Assembly: GCF_022581195.2 (NCBI RefSeq)
Contig: NC_061458.1
Location: forward strand, 8,308,001-8,372,000
DNA: 64,000 nucleotides
Direction: 5' to 3'
From: Helicoverpa zea
Taxonomy: Eukaryota > Arthropoda > Insecta > Lepidoptera > Noctuidae
Part shown: in pieces, positions 54,401 through 64,000 of the stretch
Numbering within the stretch: the first letter of the stretch is position 1
Layout of the letters: every line of letters begins with the position of its first letter
The notes under the pieces: generated by a model
The model's input: only the letters and a program-made list of their open reading frames with translations
What the model was told of the DNA's origin: nothing
Database searches by the model: none
Program-made: the position numbers and the translations under genes

Positions 54401-57400
54401 AGAAGATTAATGTGAGTTAAATTACTACCTTTATAATTTACACATTACAGTCAGTATAATATTATTGATTCAAGTTTACCTGACGACAATCTCAGGCAAT
54501 CTAAGACCGACCACAGAACATATTTCTAGTTTCAAAACACTTTCTTTAATTGAATCTTATTGTAATATGTGGCAATTATCTAGATTCTTATCCTACAAAC
54601 TATGTCGTATCTTCAAAAACATAAACAGAAATCGGATGTTACTTAGAAATCAATTTCGTTCACAGGTTGCTCCCAAACGGTACGGACAACAACATAAGTC
54701 ACGATGGTGCATCGTACTACCGTACATTGTTTGAAGAGCTACTAAAAGTCAACATCACTCCCGTAGTTACGTTGTACCACTGGGACATGCCCACACCTCT
54801 AATGGACCTGGGTGGTTGGACCAATCCCAAAATCATTGACTATTTCGAGGACTATGCGAGGGTCGTATTCAATCTGTACGGGGACTTAATTCAAATGTGG
54901 ACAACTATAAACGAGCCTCATCAACAGTGTTATAACGTAAGTTCTTATTTGATTTATATAGAACAATTTATTCAATATAGATTTAGCTAAACCTTGATAA
55001 TCGAACGTCGACTTACAATCATAAGATATTTTACAAGTCAGTAATTTGATTACGGTAAGTACCACGATTTAGATTAAAAGCAAAATTTTGGTAGATTAAT
55101 TGAACCTTCGCACTTATTAGAGGTAAAACTAAAGTAGGTAACATTCGTGACTATCAGTCTCCATAACATTTAATGGATTGGTAATCACGTTATTAATGAT
55201 GCAGTTCTAAATCCATCACAAGGTAAAAGGCTTTGGGCACGTCTTGCATCATTTCCTCGATATTATCACTTTGCCTCCAGGGTTACGGCCGTGATTACTT
55301 CGTACCAGCGTTGATGTCACATGGAGTTGGCGAGTACCTATGTACCCACTACACCTTACTTGCACACGCCCGAGTCTACCGCTTATACGAAAGGGAATTT
55401 AAACCTTATCAAAAAGGTACAATCTTCAATTTAACTTGACAATTACTTTCTGTATCATTGTTGCAGTAATCCGATTTTGTTATCTAATGTTCTACATTTA
55501 CAACGTCTTTATCCTTTATTGCTTACATTATCTCATCTGTGTTATAAATTGCGTTAATTATTAATTGAATGACATTGTTTTCGTAATTAAGTGTCAGAGT
55601 ATTAATTGTTATCATAACTTTCACTAAGCACCTTGAGCTCTTTGTGTTATCAGAAAAATAACGGTGGCATGATATTTGACTACTTTTGTTTTGTAGGAAA
55701 GGTGTCGATAACGCTTGATGCGTTTTGGGCTGATCCGAAAGACCCGAACAATCCTAATGACGTGCAAGCTGCGAAGGACTATCTTCAAATGCATGTTAGT
55801 TTCGTATTTTCATTTCACCAATACAATATTATACACTATTACAATTGTTTACCAAAGAACTATATCAGCGGACTACTAGACTATCTAAACTGTAACTATT
55901 CGTCTTCATTTCATAATGATCAAACATGAAACAATTTCATAATGATCTCCAAATATCATGCGCCTGTGAAAAAATATTTTAGATGAAGAAGAATTGATTT
56001 TAGTTTCTAAAATAATGTTGGTAATTTTGTTTTCAGCTGGACATTTATGCCCATCCAATCTATTCGGATGTTGGCGACTATCCTAGTTTCGTTCGTGAAA
56101 GGGTTAACAATATGAGTCGACAACAAGGTTACTCGCGGTCACGTCTGCCATATTTCTCAGATGAAGAGGTTTGTATGTTTTATTAATCATACAGATTATT
56201 TATCACTGAATGTCAGACAGAGTAAAGATAATTATACTTTCTATTTGCCTAATAAATATTTTGATAAGGCAGTCTAGTAAAATCAGTATGTCGGAGAATA
56301 CAACATGATACTTTTTTTTTAACCACGTCAAATATCATAAAATGACCCCGCCTGCTGTGGGTTAGCAGCGGCGAGGTAGTATCAGACTCTTACTGACTAA
56401 AAACCGTCGTGTTCCGTCGTAAACTTTTTATCTACCAGGGCCGCGGTAACTCTTTCGAACAACCCGCAGCCCCACAGCATGATACCTCAATTTCAAATCT
56501 GATTGATCAAATCGGATCAGGGGTAGAACTTGTAAGAGACCTATAATCAATTTCAAAATGCTTCTTTCAGATCAAAATGCTTCAAGGAAGTGCCGATTTC
56601 TACGCTCTGAACCACTACACAACATTTTTGATGAGTCATTCATCAATGGAGCCTGGATGGATGGTGCCTTCTTTGGATCACGATACTGGTGTCAAAATGG
56701 AACAGAATGAATCCTGGCCAAGACCTGGTGCTGACTGGCTTTCAGTAAGTTGTATTTAAATCTGGCTAGAAAATGGAGTTATTAACTTTTATTTTGTAAC
56801 ACAAAATATCTGTTTTACTTTCGATTAGTATAGCAAGAATAATTGTTGTCTTGCTCAAAGGGATGAATAAACAAACCATATTATATTTACTAAATAATTA
56901 TTTCGCTAGTTGGTATATCCTGTATCTCTGAAGTTTCAATAAATAATTGTTACTTATTGAAAAAAAAATACAATACCTTTTTATTTGTATCACAGTGACT
57001 GTTATTCACAGAAGGTAACAGAATACAGTTTTATTCAATTACGCGAGATATGAGTAATTCCAACGTATTAAATCGATGTTGTTGTGATCGAGACAAATAC
57101 TCGTTTATTTTTATTGTTTCATCAACTATGTGTTACTTTCCTTTATTACTTCCCGATCATTTTATGAATCTTATCACGATTATTGCTTTGGATACAACAC
57201 TTAGTTCTTGATCTGCAACTATGATTGCCTCTAAAGATAATAAAATAATGACTATTTGAAATACGTCACAATAATATAATTTAATTGTTGCAGATAACCT
57301 TAATTACTTTTAAATTAACGTATTTATTCCCATGAAATAAAATTGCTATTTTCTCACAGGTAAACCCACCCGGCTTCAGAAAACTCCTGAACTATTTAAA

Positions 57401-59009
57401 TGACAACTACCGTATGGTAAGGGAAGATATCCCAATCATAATTACAGAAAACGGAGTGTGTGACTGGGGTCAAACAGAAGATTATGAAAGAGTATCTTAT
57501 TATAATGAATACTTGTACCAAGTTCTGTTAGCAATGTATGAAGATGGATGCAACGTTAAAGGGTACTTCAGTTGGACACTTATGGATGACTTCGAATGGC
57601 CTGATGGTTATACGTAAGTATAATTCATATTACTATTTACTGAATCATTCCCGCTGTGTACCTATGTCCCGCTACCCGCGTGGCCCATGGAAGTGTCCGT
57701 AACGAGCTTTCCAGGCTGTGCTAGTTATGCTAAAAGTTTGAAAATCGCACTGAATTTTAGAACTGCACCTATTTTTGCTGGAAACTAAAATTGATGCAAG
57801 CTTCCTATATTTCAGACATTCCTATATTTTTCGTAAAATTGACAAACACCCGTTCTTCATACAGAAATATAAATAACTCAACTTCATTACTTATTCAATG
57901 CATACCAATAAAATGGGTCCAACATTGTTATGCATTAAAAGAATAGACTTAGCTAAATAGAACTTTATTCAAGTCCTTGACATACTGTTTCCTTTTAATA
58001 CTGCAATTGTTTAGTTCCATTTCTGAGAGTACTTTTGTTAAGGTACAATAAGGCGCCCTATGTTTGGCTTATAGTAGAGGCCTATGCCTATGCTATGTAC
58101 AAGAAGGTCCACTCTAGTTATTTGGTTCAGGTTGTAATACTCCTCAACTTGTGTGATCTAGTGAAAAATTACAAACACCTGCGAAAAATTAGAAACACCC
58201 ACCCACCACGGTCTGCGGGATTGTTCGAAACAGTTACAGCGGCCCTGGCAGACAAAGGGTTCCAGAAGGAACATGGTGGGTTTTAGTCAGCAAGAGTCTG
58301 ACACTCCCTCACGCTGCGCCCACAGCGGGACGGTCATTTGACGATTTCCCACAAAGAAACCGAAAGATTACTGATACTTACAAAGCCTTATTCTACTTAG
58401 GAAGTTTGCAGCACTGCTCTTTATTCACGACCACGCATTGCGTTGCATTTGTCTGTTACATTTCAACAAACTGGTTTACAAGGTTTAATATTGGTAAATA
58501 CTATCTTTGCATAGTTCCAGTGCAATGTCCTAGTTTTATAACTAAGTACCTTACTATTCCTATAACCGAAAATATATCAATCAGGCTTGACTAAAAACTT
58601 CTTTTACACTTACCAACTAGGCTTATTACTTAACATTCAAGGTACGGAAAACCTTATAAAAATGTTTTTATGTCCTGGTTCTTGACGTCAATATTAACGT
58701 AATATTGTGCGTAATTTGTATAATCACTGCCAATAAAGTGTTTGGCCAAGGATGTATTTTCTACGGCTACAACATTTTTTTTTCAATTCCAATTATTATT
58801 TGTTTTAAGTTGTAGTCCAATTTTAATAAGATTTCCTTTTATTTATTTTCAGTACAAAATTCGGCCTATTCAAAGTAGATTTCGACAGCCCAAATAAGAC
58901 GAGGACGCCAAAGTTATCGGCGCATAGTTTTAGCCACATAGCGCGCACGCGCCGAATCGACTTCGACTATATCAAGCCGCCCTCGAACTTAAATAAACTA
59001 TTCGAATAA
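51427..59009 (+). CDS. family 1 beta-glycosidase (myrosinase 1-like / beta-glucosidase), gene B
   Basis: Ten exons: 51427-51479, 52129-52256, 53105-53273, 54666-54936, 55281-55416, 55697-55794, 56037-56168, 56571-56744, 57360-57613, 58853-59009; 523 aa, all GT-AG, one frame. Signal peptide MRSSRGVALNRALLVTLSLL followed by QLARG, so secreted. Acid/base Glu200 (TTINEPHQ), nucleophile Glu417 (IIITENGV), Gln52 (FQIEGGW), Glu466 (DDFEWPDGYT), and YHWDMPTPL with Thr in the usual Gln position. C-terminus TKFGLFKVDF...RTRRIDFDYI. By eye, 38 of 57 residues of exon 3 match gene A, so the pair is a fairly old tandem duplicate. Exon lengths 53, 128, 169, 271, 132 and 174 nt equal gene A's. The enzyme should cleave beta-linked glucosides from dietary or endogenous glycosides. 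Confidence 0.93.
52013..52103 (+). repeat. dispersed repeat, copy 2, just before GH1 gene B exon 2
   Basis: Matches 11182-11270 over about 90 bp and ends 25 bp before the exon-2 acceptor. Confidence 0.5.
52890..53030 (+). repeat. possible decayed SINE in GH1 gene B intron 2
   Basis: Blocks ctaccaatgggtaacgaatt, gcccaggtaacagtg, tcagatgggca and actggattggcttccagttg loosely follow the body of the SINE at 49266-49650. Too diverged to be certain. Confidence 0.35.
53296..53670 (+). repeat. interspersed repeats in GH1 gene B intron 3
   Basis: 53296-53400 begins agcggtttcacccgcatccc, as at 27125. 53560-53670 carries cactcttcccgagtaacata and ggtacgggaagttctcatgg, as at 20600-20775. Both are parts of a widespread moth repeat. 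Confidence 0.55.
53671..54665. other. remainder of GH1 gene B intron 3
   Basis: AT-rich intron sequence. Nothing else recognised. Confidence 0.5.
56312..56477 (-). mobile_element. poly(A) SINE-like retroposon in GH1 gene B intron 7
   Basis: Minus-strand copy of the element at 12739-12912, with a T-run at its left end and an 8-bp duplication catgatac at 56304-56311 and 56478-56485. Confidence 0.75.
58200..58355 (+). mobile_element. poly(A) SINE-like retroposon, third copy, in GH1 gene B last intron
   Basis: Shares tgcgggattgttcgaa, gcggccctgg, ttttagtcagcaagagtctg and the acagcggga..ggtcatttgacgat block with 12739-12912. More diverged. Target duplication unclear. Confidence 0.65.
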
Positions 59010-59025
59010 ATCAATTTGTTAAATT

Positions 59026-59064
59026 AATAAATATAGGTAGTTATACTTTAACTTATGCAATAAA
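59026..59064 (+). terminator. poly(A) signals of GH1 gene B
   Basis: AATAAA at 59026-59031 and 59059-59064. A third overlaps the stop codon at 59005-59010. Confidence 0.5.
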
Positions 59065-61267
59065 TTTAAGCCGCATTAACTTGTTTTATTTATAAATTAA
59101 CTTGTTTTATTTATAAATGAAAAGCAGTTGGGTGTTTTAATCTATGCATAATTGAATATTGATAGTTAATTACTAAACCTTGAATTGTTTAATAGGTTAT
59201 AATCTCAATGTAAAAGTTTAAATATGCACTCTGATTACGCACAAATTATTTGTCTTGCGTAAATTACCTTATGGCATTTAAATAAAAATACTTAGCTTAT
59301 AATAATATGGTTGCATGAACTACTGTATAAAAACTGTTCAGTCTTGGTTCCGGCAGCTGATGCAACCATCGACGAATATTGCAAACAAACGGCTGATCAT
59401 TAAGATAATAGTAATAATAGGAGAAACCACACCATCTCAGACACTGTTATTTTCTTGAATGATAACGCTCTTTTATGACTTCGTTCACATAACATGGGTT
59501 TTTGGTAATAGCTATTCATTTTGTTTTTCTTTCCACCAGCAATTTCATTTTTTTTTTTGTTAACTTCTGTGCGTGGTTGTACTCAACTGTACACAGGTCA
59601 AATTAAAATAGAGGCCAAAATTCCTTTGAATTTAATCAACAGACCAAAATTGATCAGAACTGAATGTGAAACATTTTTGTGTACCCACTGAAAGTGCACG
59701 TAAATGTAAATATTTGGAAACAAAAAATATTTTATTTTAAAGCATACAAAAATTTTCCCCGTTATAAAAATGAGATGAGTAACTTTTACTTTACTTAAAC
59801 GTATACTACATATTTATCCTGCACTTAGAATTTATAAAAAAACAATTTTGACCTTTTAAAATGAATAAAAAATGTGAATAAAACAATCAGCAGGAAAGGT
59901 TTTTTGCAATAATCTGTTTCAATGATTGACTGGACAGAACAGTAGTGTGTAATTAAATACCTGTGTATAATAAAAAAAAATGAACTTAAAATCTATTGGA
60001 TCATCATTGCAAACATATCAGTATTAAAACCGTTCTCATTTCTTACTCGGCTTTACATCAGTTTATTCGAAAGATGCTGTATTTCCTTTTGGATTCGTTT
60101 TATAACCGTCGTCAGATTAATACTACTTCTTGTATAAACAAATATTAATCATACTGTATACCAGAGCTGTTTAGCCATAAAGATAATTTACGATACTCGT
60201 GCCAATACAAAGTACGTTGATATGCAATAATTTCAGTTATTTACTAAATAATATAGAGGTAGGTAATAGTGTGTCTTTGAGAAGTAATCATAGTTTTTGG
60301 AAGATGTAGATACGATTATTTTGTTGCAATTCGCATACCTACCACCAGTTATGTATCACCATGTAAGTAGAATATAAAAATGTGCATTGATGAGTCGATA
60401 ACCTTGCTAATAAAACTACATCTTGTAATGCATGAAGATTGAGGAACTCGAAAGGTGTGAGAAAACCGGTTTTAAGTTTTTTGATGTTTATCTTTTCAAA
60501 ATATGCATTTTTAAAAGGTATTAGAGTTTTTATTTGAGAAAGATAATCAAGCATTATTCCTTCATTTAGGTATTAGAAACATTATCAGGAAGGTTACGGT
60601 ACCAACTAGTTGATATCTATTTTATTTTACTGTAACTGTATTGGACCATTTTCGTCACTTACTCACATGTTCGGGTTATGTAGTGACTTATCTCGCAAAG
60701 TATCATAAGTACTCAGTAGTAGAGACGCGTGTGGCTACATATCAGCTGAATTGTAGTACTTACTCAGTAGTAGAGAATTTCGTGGGTAAGTAACTGTCGA
60801 AAGGGTTTATCGGTCATAGAGTCCAGCCACGCTTGGTCCAGTTGGTACGTGGACCGGTGATCATCTTGTCATCACGAGTTAATCCATGTTTTGGAAGCCA
60901 CATTAAATTGTTGTAACTTATTACAGTCAGACGTCGGGCCTGTGTCAGACTTTTTCAAACAACCAGTCTTGCCAAGTAATGTTAATCAAAAATAACTCAC
61001 TTTATTCAATCAAATTAATCAGCAAAATTCCTAAAAAAAAATTGTAATCAGTAATATCAAAATAAAAAATCCATGAATATTTACTTTGTTTGTGAACACA
61101 ATTGATTCGTGGAATTTTGACAGTTAGGTACAATTTTTTACAAATTAAAATGACACATTTTTTTCAATAAATATTGAATATGTACAAAACTTGGCAACAG
61201 TTGTTTGCTGCCAAGTTTCGTTTATTTTCAGTTAATTTAAAATTCCCAGAATCGCTGAATAAAATAA
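59065..61267. other. intergenic, no gene found
   Basis: AT-rich. A short direct repeat tactcagtagtagaga occurs at about 60710 and 60763, and a small hairpin (cttggca...tgccaag) at about 61191-61216. Nothing else recognised. Confidence 0.45.
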
Positions 61268-61602
61268 AATAGCAGCGTTTTACCTGAAATAAAACGCATA
61301 TTAAATACTTACCTTATTTGAAGCTTACTAGTTTGAGATAGGCACCTACGTGTTTTCCGCTTTTATCTCTGTCCTTTTCTACCCCATATCTTGCATCTCT
61401 CTCGCACACCGACCAGTTTCACTCCCCACCAGGCAGGAGGCGACGAGTGTTCTCGGCGGCCACAGTTCGTCATTGAGTCGAAAACACCAGGCAGAAATTA
61501 AAATGTAAGCTTCAAATAAGGTAAGTATTTAATATGCGTTTTATTTCAGGTAAAACGCTGCTATTAAATCTTGACCGTTATTTGAAGCTTACTAGTTTGA
61601 GA
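61268..61602. repeat. 61-bp perfect inverted repeat plus 25-bp direct repeat (candidate DIRS terminal structure)
   Basis: 61268-61328 and 61505-61565 are exact reverse complements (61 bp, spacer 176 bp). 61314-61338 recurs as a direct repeat at 61578-61602 (ttatttgaagcttactagtt then tgaga). So one arm sequence appears inverted and then again direct, as in the ITR/internal-complementary-region arrangement of DIRS elements. It lies on the 3' side of the minus-strand DIRS-like relic, about 360 bp from its recombinase stop. Confidence 0.6.
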
Positions 61603-61745
61603 CGTGTTTGTTATCGCCTGGTGGAAGTGGACGCCAATGTGAGCAAAAGCACAATGAAATTGTGTATGTAAATAGGTACTTAGGTACACGAGTAATCACA
61701 TGTAAGTATGTGTATTGCGTCCTGGAATACTAATGTAATCAAAGT

Positions 61746-61815
61746 TAACTGGTACTGGTACTCAGCTACATCCTGTTCGACTGGAAGCCGACCCCAACAT
61801 AGTTGGGAAAGGGGC
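61746..61815 (+). mobile_element. SINE 3'-end fragment
   Basis: tggtactcagctacatcctg, gactggaagccgaccccaac and gggaaaggggctcgaaggat match the 3' end of the SINE at 49266-49650. Confidence 0.7.
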
Positions 61816-61958
61816 TCGAAGGATGAGTAATAAAAATTAAAAGAGAGATGCAAGAACAAAAGCAAAAATTGATTTCATTTTCTAATAGTAATTAACAAAA
61901 ACATTGCGATACTTCTTAATAACAATAGTAACAAAAATATAGACATTAATCAGCTGGA

Positions 61959-63785
61959 TTAATTAAATAATCGAGATAACTTGCTACTTCTATTTAGTGG
62001 GTATCTTTCCCTTCTGTAAAAATGGGCAAATGTATTGCCTGATCGCCAATTACCCTTTGCTAATATATCGTCCAAAGGTATATTGTCAACACAGATTTTG
62101 ACGCTACCGCCGAGTGGAAGCTTCCTGGGGTTGTAGTTATTCCTGCCTCTTTTAACAATGTCTTAATCCACCCGCATCATCGTTCGGGTGCCTGCCTTTG
62201 GTTGGCCTCTAACGGATATAAATAAATTTAAGGAATTAGCCGATGTCCGTCTATCTTCTAACAAGGCTTTAGTCTTTCTGACCCAATACACTGGACTTAG
62301 ATTTATATTTTCCTGATTATCCATCAAACAACAACCCGACTGCCTATGACTAGAACTGTCGGTCTTAGAGCCAAAGACTGGCCATAAGATTAAATTATCT
62401 TTGTTGTTTTTGAAATGTTCTGGGTCTATTGCAAGCAAGGAAAGATCATGGACTCGCCTTTCCGAAACAAGCTAGCAAAAGAAAGAGCAGCAGTGTGCCT
62501 GGAAGTTGCAAATGGATTATTCTCGTCTACGTTTACTGCACTTAAGTAGGTTACCAATTGGTCAATATTCCAGATGGACGGCTTCCCGGGGAACAGGTTT
62601 GCTCAGCGCTATTGATTTTAAAATGTGTCCGACTAGAACGTGTGAACCTAGCTCTAGAGTGGTTTCTGCATTGCATAGTGTAGCTATAACTGACTTGTGT
62701 AATAAAATAGTATTGTATGCTAGTTTATTTACTATGTGTAAGTCCGCTAAAAATTGGGTAAGTATAGGTCCAAATAGGGATTCAAGGATTCATAGGATCC
62801 AATTTCATACTTTTCGCCCCAATTTAACCATCGACTCCAAGCTGATTGATAAGTGTTGCGTGTGGATTGAAGAAGACTTCAGTCGGAGAGACTCCTTGTC
62901 CCCCCCCCCATTTCCTTGACCTTGGCAGGGGGTATCCCCGTTGCTGTGTCTATCGGTTTCTGCTCGAGGTTCATCAGTGTGTAGGGTACTGCTAATGATC
63001 GGGACTTCAAATCTGCTCGCCAAAATACCTGGTGCCACCGAAGGAACTACTATGAGATTAACTCCCGTTCCTGAATTGAGATGACTGAGGACCTACGGTA
63101 TAAGGTAAGGTGGCGGTAATACCCATGCTAGCGGGTAAGTCAAAACTTGAGAAAAATGCATCGTGGAACCCCGCTTTCGGGTCCTTCAGATCTAGGGGCA
63201 CGTAGTACACAACTATGTGTCCCTGGGCTCGCTTCGAGGCAAATAGGTCCACTGCTGATACAAGATGCCACTCCGGTGGAGGTTTGTGTCGGGAGAGATG
63301 GTCTGCTTGACTGTTGAATAGGGCTGGTATATGATTCACGACGTGATAGATTTGATACAGCTCAAGATAACTGAATACTCTGTACGTCAAGTTCGGTAGG
63401 CTCCTTGATCGGGTGCCACCTTGATTTCTTAGATATGACACCACAGTCCCATTTCTGCATTGAAAAATGGCTGTTGATCTCTTTAGCAACTTGCCGTGAT
63501 TTTCCAGTTAATACTGCAAGCATCTCTTTCAGATCGCAGTGAAAGCCTTTTTCTCTCTCGTTCCATGAACCCATTACGGGAGTTCCGTTCAGTTGTGCCC
63601 CCATCCTACATCGGAGGCGTCCGTGGTTATAAGGTGACAGGGAAGTGGCGTATGAATATCCAAGGTTTGGTGGCAGCTGACCAGCCACCACTTTAGATCT
63701 GCTAAGGTATCTGCTGGTAGATTCAACATTGCTATACTCCATTCACCGAGCCGTGAGCCCACAATGTAACCAAAGAATGACACTT
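61959..63785 (-). pseudogene. DIRS-like retrotransposon relic: RNase H and tyrosine recombinase
   Basis: Read on the minus strand from 63785. RNase H: LITTDASDVGWGAQLNG, WNEREKGFHCDLKEM, NGTVVSYLRNQGGTRS, VNHIPALFNSQADHLSRHK, PEWHLVSAVDLFAS. Tyrosine recombinase N-domain near 62780-62500: FLADLHIVNKLAYNTI and GHILKSIALSKPVPR. Catalytic domain from about 62490: RRVHDLSLLAIDP, then a frameshift near 62170, KTLLKEAGITTTPGSFHSAV, and GNWRSGNTFAHFYRRE with the nucleophile Tyr, stop at 61961-61959. At least three frames are needed. A conserved Arg appears as His in SFHSAV. The reverse transcriptase upstream is cut at about 63785, so the copy is 5'-truncated and dead. DIRS elements integrate with this recombinase instead of a DDE integrase. 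Confidence 0.8.
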
Positions 63786-64000
63786 TTTCAAAATGGTGGG
63801 TATAACCCGACCGATGACAAAAACGTCACATTTTTATGTAAAATGTTTTTAGTATCTGTGGTCTTCAATTAAGCAGGGTTCTATGTATGACAGTCAAGAC
63901 TTCTAGGTTCATTTTACATGTAAACGATTTACTAAATATTTCATTAAAATTAAGAAAATAATTTACGGCATTTATTATACATATTTGATTTCAATTAAGT
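63786..64000. other. right edge, no feature
   Basis: AT-rich sequence beyond the DIRS-like relic. No RT domain continues into it. Confidence 0.45.

Noticed and set aside
62506..62919. 137-aa plus ORF
   Set aside because: Antisense shadow of the DIRS-like recombinase on the minus strand.

Overview
The window looks like nuclear DNA of a moth, most likely a noctuid-type lepidopteran. It is AT-rich, with GT-AG introns, long introns crowded with tRNA-derived SINEs, RTE-type LINEs, MITEs and a DIRS-type relic, plus a tandem cluster of family 1 glycosidases of the insect 'myrosinase 1-like' kind. There are no operons, bacterial genes, CRISPR arrays or convincing stand-alone tRNA or rRNA genes. The species call is inference from repeat style and gene content.

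Left part (1-28200, minus strand): one long gene of the Discs large (DLG/PSD-95) MAGUK family. Eight coding exons are visible (28184-27917, 13153-12978, 4202-4122, 3265-3065, 2603-2465, 2156-2087, 1167-930, 648-494). Their phases close into one 442-codon reading frame: a hydrophobic, Cys-containing leader, an acidic linker, PDZ1, PDZ2, a linker, PDZ3, and the post-PDZ3 segment typical of DLG. The SH3 and guanylate-kinase part would lie off the left edge. The PDZ domains are clearly DLG-like but diverged. The 8.8-kb and 14.8-kb introns hold a nearly full-length RTE LINE with a SINE nested at its 5' end, a second, 5'-truncated RTE with a 14-bp target duplication, a fold-back palindrome, a Jockey/CR1-like LINE tail, a 958-bp TIR transposon derivative, several SINEs, and one unrecognised 123-codon ORF.

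Middle (28200-41900): mostly AT-rich sequence without a gene I can defend. It holds one isolated exon-like segment (34522-34599, +), a CpG-richer patch with arthropod initiator-like motifs (35680-35840), and a young 498-bp MITE with perfect 35-bp ends.

Right part (41900-59100, plus strand): a GH1 beta-glycosidase cluster. Order: exon-4 pseudogene (41894-42173), complete gene A (42406-46484, 9 exons, 526 aa), exon 7/8 pseudogene (46877-47258), complete gene B (51427-59009, 10 exons, 523 aa). A and B have a signal peptide, the catalytic pair Glu200 and Glu416/417, and the same splice sites, except that gene A precisely lacks one intron. Both are predicted secreted enzymes that would hydrolyse beta-glycosides.

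Far right (61200-63800, minus strand): a broken DIRS-like tyrosine-recombinase retrotransposon (RNase H then recombinase). Beyond its 3' side lies a perfect 61-bp inverted repeat plus a 25-bp direct repeat that may be its terminal structure.

I did not find a clearly new biological system. The items most worth a second look are the unusual N-terminal leader on a diverged DLG-type MAGUK, the DIRS-like terminal architecture, the exact intron difference and fragment copies in the GH1 cluster, the nested SINE/RTE insertion, and the intronic 123-aa ORF.
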